64,000 nucleotides of DNA from Cheiracanthium punctorium. Taxonomy: Eukaryota; Arthropoda; Arachnida; Araneae; Cheiracanthiidae. Shown here one piece after another: positions 57,301-64,000 of the stretch. The stretch is taken from contig JAWZYV010002480.1 of the NCBI GenBank assembly GCA_038373885.1, forward strand, positions 62,001 to 126,000. The letters run 5' to 3'. The translations under genes and the position numbers were made by a program. A model generated the notes under the pieces. That model ran no database searches. It had not been told where the DNA came from and saw nothing but the letters and a program-made list of their open reading frames with translations. Every line of letters begins with the position of its first letter. Positions within the stretch are counted from its first letter, which is position 1.

Positions 57301-58427
57301 TTACCACATTGTATAAGATCTATTTTTAGCAATCACGCGAACTATCAACTCCACACACACCAAAATCCATGCAGATCATGTGACCGTGACTTTTTATATA
57401 CATATCCAATTTGTGCTCAATCGAATGCTCCGTTCGGACGCTAGCTCACTTTCAAGAATTTCCGTTAAATAGGCCATAATGTAAGAGAAATCTTTTTTGT
57501 AGCCCTGTAAAAAAAAAAAAAAAACACTATAAGTCCTAGACGCACCAAAATCAATACCGTTCCTAGACACACCAAAATCAATACCTATAATTATTTTGGT
57601 AGTATACTATATACATACCAAATTTGAGCTCAATTGAATGCACCTATCATGATGCGTTTAAAACCTATCATGTTCGCACACACATACATACACACACACA
57701 CACACACATACATACATCTCGTAAAGATAGCATAAATGAATTCAGAAGACCTCAAAACGTGTAAATACATCAAAATCTCAAAGTCGAAATTTTTTTTATG
57801 ATTTCGATCCTTTGCTTATATGGTAGACATTCGGAAAGTAAAAATGATTAAAGAGCTCATATGTGATTATCGATAATATACCTTTTAAGAGAAGTTTAAA
57901 GTATTATATAACTTCGTTTACTAAGATTATCATTTTTTTTTTAAGAAATGTAACTTCCACTTTTATTGAAATCATAATATTCCTTATTTAGAAAAGAAAC
58001 TCAAAATATACAATCACTTCTGCTGAGATCATATTTATGACTTTCCGCATGCTTACCATGTGAAGAAAGTACATAATCATAAAAAAAATTCGACTTTGAG
58101 ATTTTGATGAATTTACACGTTCGGAGGTCTTCTGAATTCATTTATACAATTTTTACGAGATGTATAAATTATGTATGTGCGCGTGTATGTATGTGAGTGA
58201 ACACGATAGCTCCTAAACGGTGCATTCGATTGAGCTCAAATTTGGTATACATATTATAGACCTCCGTCACACGGCCGGTATTGATTTTGGTATATATATA
58301 GGACTTAAAGTTTCTTTACTGTGATACAAAAAATGTTTCTTTTAAATTATGGCCTATGGATGAAAATTCTTGAAAGTGCGATAGCGTCTAAACAGTGCAT
58401 TCAATTGCGCACTAATTGAGTATTGTA

Positions 58428-59993
58428 CAGTGCGCGAAAAAAGTATAAGGACACGCGAAAAATCGCCAAAACTAGAAGCCTTGTTTACAGAATCTTATGC
58501 AAATTTTTGCAGCAAAAATAGAAGTAAAACTAAAATATTTCATGCGTAAAGTAATTAAAATTTTCAATTTTAAATCTGCTAAAATTTAAATTTTGATTTT
58601 TAAACCAAAATGACAGCGGAAAAAAGTATAAGGACATTGCTTTTTCCCCAGTAATTATTTAAAAATTTGCATATATGAAAGCATAAAATGACAATTCCGA
58701 GTTAAAAGATTCATTTGCGAAAAGAATTTCCCACTCGGCGACTTTCAGTGTGAATTTTTAACGATGACCAAAGGAACTCAACTTTCTGACTCTGAAAAAG
58801 GAAAAATTGTTGCTTTCCGCGAATGTCGATTAAGTGGATGGAAAATTTCAAAAAGAATCAAGAGATCTAAAACGGTGGTTTATAATTTTCTAAAAAATCC
58901 TGGGATGTATGGTATGAAAAAGCGAACTGGGAGACCAGAAATTCTCACTCGTCGACAAAAAGGAAGAATTGTAAGGAGAGCTTGCGAGAAAAAAGAAACC
59001 GCAAATGAAGTTAGACAAAATTTGAGTTTACCATGCTCAACAAGGACTGTTCAAAATGTTTTGAGTAAACATCCTCAAGTTTCTTATGGGAAATGAGTGT
59101 CACGCCCCCCTCGTACAAATCATCATAAGAAAAGAAGAGTTGACTTTGCCAAAAAATACATTTCTCTTGGTCAAATGTGGGCTGATGTAATTTTTTCGGA
59201 CGAAAAAAAGTTCAATCTTGATGGACCTGATGGTTTTCGTTATTTTTGGTATGATCTGCGAAAGACCAAGGAAGTGTTTTCCAGGCGTCAATATGGTGGT
59301 GACTCGGTTATGGTATGGGGCGCTTTTGCGGTAAATGGGCCCACTCCAATTGTATTTATCAACCGTAAAATGAATTCGGACAGGTATGTTGATATGTTAG
59401 GAGAAAGTTTGTTACCTGAAGCGCCACTAATTACTTCATGGGACTATATTTTTCAGCAGGATAATGCTTTGATACACGTTTCTACGAGCGCAGAACTCTG
59501 GTTTGAAGATAATTCTGTAAATTTACTTGATTAGCCGGCGAGAAGTCCCGATCTTAATCCAATCGAAAACTTATGGGAACTTCTAGCCCGAGAAGTTTAT
59601 AAAAACGGCACACAGTATCAATGCTCACAAGATCTTGTCGTCGCTATCAAAGACGCTTGGGAAAAAATATCTGTGGACATTTTAAAAGATCTTTCAGGAT
59701 CTATGACCTCTCGGCTTATTCAAGTGATTGAAAAAAAAGGTAATTTTCTTGATTATTGAAACATTTTTAAAGTATTTTAGAACATGTCCTTATAATTTTT
59801 TCCGTATTTCCTTTAATGTTAAATTTTGTAAAATCAATATTTTGAAGATAAATTTTGTTTTTTATGTGGTATAAGTGTTATCACAAACTTATGCAGCAGA
59901 AGTAAGAAGTATAAAAATTTCATTTAGGTGAAATGGAAATAAAGCATATTTTAATGCAATTAAATGCTGTCCTTATACTTTCTTCGCGCACTG
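58428..59993 (+). mobile_element. Tc1-like element with IR/DR ends (1,566 bp)
   Basis: It is flanked by TA on both sides (58,426-58,427 and 59,994-59,995). The outer ends are CAGTGCGCGAAAAAAGTATA (left) and, as reverse complement, CAGTGCGCGAAGAAAGTATA (right). A second copy of the GAAAAAAGTATAAGGACA block lies inside the left end (about 58,618-58,638) and a matching one inside the right end (about 59,785-59,812), giving the two-repeat IR/DR layout known from Sleeping Beauty and Tc3. The interrupted host sequence is preserved intact in the opposite arm of the inverted repeat. Confidence 0.95.
58764..59759 (+). pseudogene. Tc1-type DD34E transposase with two nonsense codons
   Basis: A single frame of 332 codons (close to the usual 340) runs from the ATG at 58,764 to a TGA at 59,757-59,759. 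The N-terminal helix-turn-helix region reads LSDSEKGKIVAFRECRLSGW and RSKTVVYNFLKNPGMYG. A basic GRPEILTRRQKGRI linker follows. The catalytic core has DVIFSDEKKFNLD (first Asp), IFQQDNALIH (second Asp) and SPDLNPIENLW (Glu), with 34 residues between second Asp and Glu. Two in-frame stops break it: TGA at 59,094-59,096 and TAG at 59,532-59,534; the TAG falls where the family usually has Trp. No frameshift was seen, so the copy is recent but inactive. It would have cut and pasted the element at TA sites. Confidence 0.94.
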
Positions 59994-59999
59994 TATATT

Positions 60000-60720
60000 A
60001 TAGGTCACGCTCACATGATCTGTATAGATTTTGTTGTGTGTAGAGTTAATAGATTGTTCACCGGATTGTTAAAAATAATTCTTATACATTACGGCCTGTG
60101 GACGCAAATCATTTAAAATGAACTTGCATCTAAATGGTGCATTCGAATACGTTCAGATTGCTTATGTACATTATAGGTCACCGTCACACAACATGTATAT
60201 ATTTTGTTGTATGTAGGACTTATGGTTTTTTGACAGAAAAACAAATGAGTGTTCTTTGGCCTTTTGACGGAAATTCTTGAAAGTTCGCTATGTCTGTATT
60301 GTACAATCTATTGAGCTCAAATTGGGTATATATATTATATAGGTCTCGGTCTCATGACCGGCATAGATTTTGATGTGTGTGGTCCTGATCGTTTGTTCAC
60401 AGGGTTGCAAAAAATATTTCTTATACATTACAACCTAAGGACGCAAATCATTTAAAGAGAAATAGTGTCTATAGTGCATTCGATTGACCTCAATTTAGGT
60501 ATGTTATAGCTGGTTAAAATTATGTGTATTACTGCATAAATTTTAACGAGTGTACAGCGTACGGACTTCAAAGAAGTATTTTTATACATTGCGGCCTATA
60601 CATTCAAATCAATTTAAGTGCACTTGTGCCTGAACACTAGATCGATTGATTTGAATGAAATTTATTTAAACGTATAGTAAAGATCAAGTGTTCGGAAGGT
60701 CAGTGGAGTCACTCCAGATT
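60000..60720 (+). repeat. Degenerate tandem repeats, period about 170-175 bp
   Basis: Units carry in order: TGCATTCGATTGAGCTCAA, TATATATTATAGGTC, a CACATGAC block, ATAGATTTTG, GTTTGTTCACAGGGTTG-like, CTTATACATTA and GACGCAAATCATTTAAA. The GCATTCGATTG anchor recurs at about 58,222, 58,397, 60,140, 60,305, 60,476 and 60,640, with the Tc1 length subtracted between the second and third. The array extends the right arm of the inverted repeat. Confidence 0.75.
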
Positions 60721-62178
60721 TTTTAGGAAAGAAACTTAATGTTTAAAAGCTCTTCTATGATCATTATTATTTATCAAATTATTAAATGACTTCTTCTATC
60801 AAAAATCTGTCCAAAGATGGAAATTTTGGCGTCCCACACACAGCTTTCGCAGGACGTGCTTCCTAAAGCCCCATGAACGGGACCTCCCGGCCCTCAAGGC
60901 AACGATAGGCAACCGGTATATAGACCTTGGGCAACCGTACTTGCAAGGTTTCCCTGCATTGGTCTTGGAATGCACTGTGGGGTATTTAAAATGGGAAACA
61001 GTTTTTGGAGACTTCGAATTCATACGCATTATCATTCGTCATGTCGTTTTTGCAGTTTCGCCTAAGCTTAAAATAGTGAGGCTTGTTCCTAATAAACCCT
61101 TTCATGTTTTACAGATTTATTTAGCTGAACTTATTCTGTTCATTTTTTATCTTTCTTTTGTTAAAAATCTCTGCAGATTATAATCCCCAAAAACTTATCT
61201 GCTTTCGAATCGTTTATCCTGAATAAAACAACAATAAGTGTTCCTTAAATCAGAATTTATATCCCTATGGCGATATTTTACTTTGACAGAACCATCTGCG
61301 TAGTCTTCTTTACTTGACTACGTTCTCTGGAAGCTTACGCGCCGGAGGTACTTTAATGAAGATTTGTTGCTCAAACTATTACCTTGCACTCAGAAACTTC
61401 AATGCCGAGGCTTCCGTTCACATGTGAAGAATAAATCTCTTTGTTAATGAACTTCCACTGCTATCTAAGCCGGGACTTCTGGGTACCTCAACCAATTAAG
61501 TGCGGGGCATACAAGCGGAAAAATCATTATTGTGGGCGTGTATTAGTTGGTGCCCTCTTCCCACGCGCGTAAGGAAAACATATTCTTCTTTGTCCTAATC
61601 TGCGGGTCAAAAACAGAGGAAATGAAACAAGATATTTGCTTAATGTTAGGCAGAATTTAAAACGGAAAATTACTGAAATATATGAGAAATAAATGTGGCA
61701 GTCAATGTAAAAATTGAAAGCTGAAGTTGTTTGTGCGTGTTAGTTGAATCGCAATTAATTGCTCCTCGTGAGAGACATAAATTGAATTCCAAGCAATTGT
61801 GTTATAATTAATGCTCTGAGCCTTTCAAAAGGAAGATTTAAGCTAGCGACACTAATATATGCGCAAAAAAAGATAAAAAGAGAATTTGATATTTAATGGT
61901 ATTTTTGAATTAATTTTTAGAAAAGAGAACGCATTACATCGCGAATTAAAATCTTTTACTGAACACTTATTAAGTTTCACAATTAAACGAATAAAAAATA
62001 TTTTTATAATGTCTAGTCTCCACACTGACTGATAGTATCGTTAGAAGCTAAATACCCTTGAGTGCTTTACTGAAATATTTGTAATTTATAAACAGTACTA
62101 CCTGCATTTAATGCAGTAGTTGTAATCAGCATGCTATATTAGTAGACTGAATACGCTTTTTGTTCAAGTATCACGTAA
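60721..62178. other. No gene seen
   Basis: Overlapping frames at 60,799-61,183 have no recognisable domain. The sequence around 60,840-60,960 is more G+C rich than its surroundings. No repeat ends supported. Confidence 0.4.
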
Positions 62179-62179
62179 T

Positions 62180-62506
62180 CAGGCCCGGAGTGGTTCCTTT
62201 GGGAGCCCTCGGCTCTAGATTAAAAAGGAGTCCCTAACTATCCAATTTAGAGGGACTAGAATATTAGGATGTGCAATATTAGAAAATTAGGCTTACGTGC
62301 CAGAATCCGCATTCAACTATTTTAAAGCTGTTGGGGGCCCCTGCTTCTTTGGGGTGGTTCTCGCGCCGCCGGGTCTGTTAGGGTCCTCCGTGACGCCACT
62401 GTGTAAAGGCGTAAGATTACTGGGAAATAAATGCTCAGATTACTTTGATTCATGTTACTCTGAATATATCAAATTACTAATTACTCTAATTATAAAGTAG
62501 TACATC
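62180..62506. mobile_element. hAT-like MITE, right-truncated relative of 20,831-21,217
   Basis: It starts CAGGCCCGGAGTGGTTCCTT and follows the 20.8-kb copy: TTTAGAGGGA, GAATATTA, TTACGTGCC, TTTTAAAGCTGTTGG, GGGTCTGTTGGG-like and GACGCCACTG, then the ATCAAATTACT and AAAGTAGTA blocks. The matching G+C-rich right end is missing; instead CAGTGGCGGACCGAGCAG begins at about 62,513, perhaps the left end of a different hAT-like piece. No coding region. Confidence 0.65.
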
Positions 62507-64000
62507 GTGGTCAGTGGCGGACCGAGCAGAACTGGCCCCCGGGGCAAAATAACCTTTTTGGCGCCCTCCATCCTATTTTTTTTGTCAAGTTTTCTTTGTC
62601 TCAGAGACGATTTGACACCCCTCTGGTGTGACACCCCTTTCCATTCCTGGAAAATGGCAATGGAGTAGAATGAAATTTAGAATTATGTTAGTCGGTAAGT
62701 TACTTTAAACTATAGATACGAAAATTGTTTTAAATATTTTATAGATTTTGCGTTTTATGAAAATCGTGTTAGCATTTGTTATCGCTTTACTCAAAAACGG
62801 CTTCTGAGAATAGAAGAAATTTGGTAGCATGATCGGCGATGACTGAAAGAATAAATGTAGGAACTTTTTTTAATTTTGATGAATTTTAAAACTCTGCAAA
62901 CAAATTTATGTATTTATTTATTTATTTATTTATTTATTATTTGCTTTTTAGATTGTCTGAAAATTGCGCAAAATTTCTTTGAAGCATAGTACAAAAATAT
63001 CTGCATTGAATCAAACAATATTTAGTAACATTTGAAAAATGACCTTGACTTTAAAAGTTCATTCCACTAAAATAAAACGTTTTCTGGATCGGCAATTTTA
63101 CTCAGCACTTTGTTAATCTCTAAGCTTTACTCTTTTAACAATACACTGAATTTTATCGATTTTTATACTTTTGCCATAATACTTATGGCAAATTATGGCT
63201 TATTATTTTTATACTTATACCATAATTGTAAATTTTTAGCACTTAGGAATATTTTTTTTTGGGGGGGGGGGAATCAAACGACGTTACCATTCCTAAATAC
63301 GTTACGCTAAAAATAAGAATGGGTATTAATTTATCAGGTGCATCACATATCAGTTTTATCAGTTTTTTTCTCTTTAAAATCATCGACGAGTTCTTTTAAT
63401 AACAAAGAGTTAAATTTTGTAATGTGAATTTCACTTTTTATTAACTTTGTAAGCTTTCTCTATCTGTTTAAATGAACTACTTAAATATTCTCCATACTGG
63501 ATATTTTTATGCTTAATTAAAAGTGTTGTCATATTTATCTCAATATTTAATTCTCTGATCTATAATAATGAGCAAGAAAAATGTTTTTCTCTGTTGCTTC
63601 ATGTACTCATGAGGCCTGAAGTTCCTATTTTAATTAGAAACGCATTACAGTGGTGGGGGCTGTGTAATAATCAACTTAGATTTATTCGACCTTTTTGCGA
63701 TCTTATTTCCTTTGTTTAGCATGCTCGCCTTTGGCACCGTGCGACTGCTTACGTTTAATAAATGATTGCGCATGATATGAATGCATTGTAATCAGGAAAT
63801 TATAAGATTATGGTAGGAAATTAAGCATTAATAATTTACCAAACACCCATGTAAATCCATGCATCATTTCTGTTTCATACGTTACTAAATTTTCGTTATT
63901 ATTAATAAGCATTTTTACATTTTCTAAATAAAATTAAAATTTGTTATTTTAAGTATTACATGGAAAAAGCAAAGAGCTTCCATAAATTAATCCTTAACTT
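62507..64000. other. No gene seen; possible hAT end and low-complexity runs
   Basis: CAGTGGCGGACCGAG near 62,513 and a G+C-rich stretch to about 62,575 look like one end of an unpaired hAT-type MITE. A (TTTA)n run lies at about 62,909-62,940 and a G-run near 63,258-63,271. No coding region supported. Confidence 0.4.

Larger units (their letters stand above)
57306..60098. repeat. Large imperfect inverted repeat centred near 57,950, split by a Tc1 insertion
   Basis: The left arm (about 57,306-57,940) matches the reverse complement of the right arm (about 57,960-58,427, resuming at 59,994-60,098 after the Tc1 element). Landmarks present in both arms, in mirrored order, include GCATGATCTGCATGG-like and GAGCTCAA blocks, CACTTTCAAGAATTT, AGGCCATAAT, ACCAAAATCAATACC, GAATTCAGAAGACCTC, CATCAAAATCTCAAAGTCGA and a TATGATT boundary. 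Both arms contain CA/GT-rich tracts. It may be two head-to-head elements of one family, or a foldback element. Confidence 0.75.

Overview
This 64 kb window reads as nuclear DNA of a eukaryote, very probably an arthropod; a chelicerate such as a spider is my guess, from the types of transposon present and from general familiarity, not from a search. It is strongly A+T rich, has many homopolymer and dinucleotide runs, and holds no host gene that I can recognise. It looks like an intergenic or intronic graveyard of transposable elements with a few young arrivals. No bacterial operon, CRISPR array, rRNA or functional tRNA gene was seen.

The best preserved element is a Ty3/Gypsy LTR retrotransposon on the minus strand (30,078-37,264). 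It has two nearly identical LTRs, a 4-bp target duplication (ATAT), a primer-binding site, a polypurine tract, an open gag and an open pol. The gag stop is immediately preceded by a textbook -1 slippery heptamer (GGGAAAC), and the pol frame has no ATG in front of the protease, so Gag-Pol is probably made by -1 frameshifting.

The dominant class by length is Helitron or Helentron-like rolling-circle elements. Seven have recognisable ends, all with TC to CTAG running on the minus strand and all with CTAGCTG at the 3' end next to a short hairpin: 11,904-13,392; 13,890-15,099; 15,100-17,101; 22,647-24,285; 44,241-46,915; 46,916-49,525; 49,535-52,709. The last three form a head-to-tail array. Most carry private internal tandem repeats. 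The 15,100-17,101 copy keeps a piece of PIF1 helicase and three tandem copies of an endonuclease motif. A truncated eighth relative lies at about 18,669-19,330 on the plus strand. Fragments of the same kind of endonuclease lie on both sides of the three-copy array, in the order expected if the array had landed in an endonuclease-bearing element.

Cut-and-paste elements fill much of the rest. They include a Tc1-like element with IR/DR ends and a transposase broken by two nonsense codons (58,428-59,993), a 5' fragment of another Tc1 element (25,362-25,850), a decayed mariner (10,486-11,304) that hosts a small MITE, several hAT-type MITEs with 8-bp duplications, TA-flanked Tigger/pogo-like elements, a 9-bp-TSD MITE, and three candidate TTAA-flanked elements. 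The Tc1 element sits inside one arm of a large imperfect inverted repeat centred near 57.95 kb. Other repeats are a roughly 1.4 kb ancient direct duplication (3.1-5.8 kb), a 164-bp tandem duplication carrying a splice-acceptor-like tract (42.1-42.4 kb), and a composite minisatellite (39.8-41.3 kb) that shares a 28-nt motif with the Gypsy LTR. A tRNA-derived SINE head is at 838-1,005.
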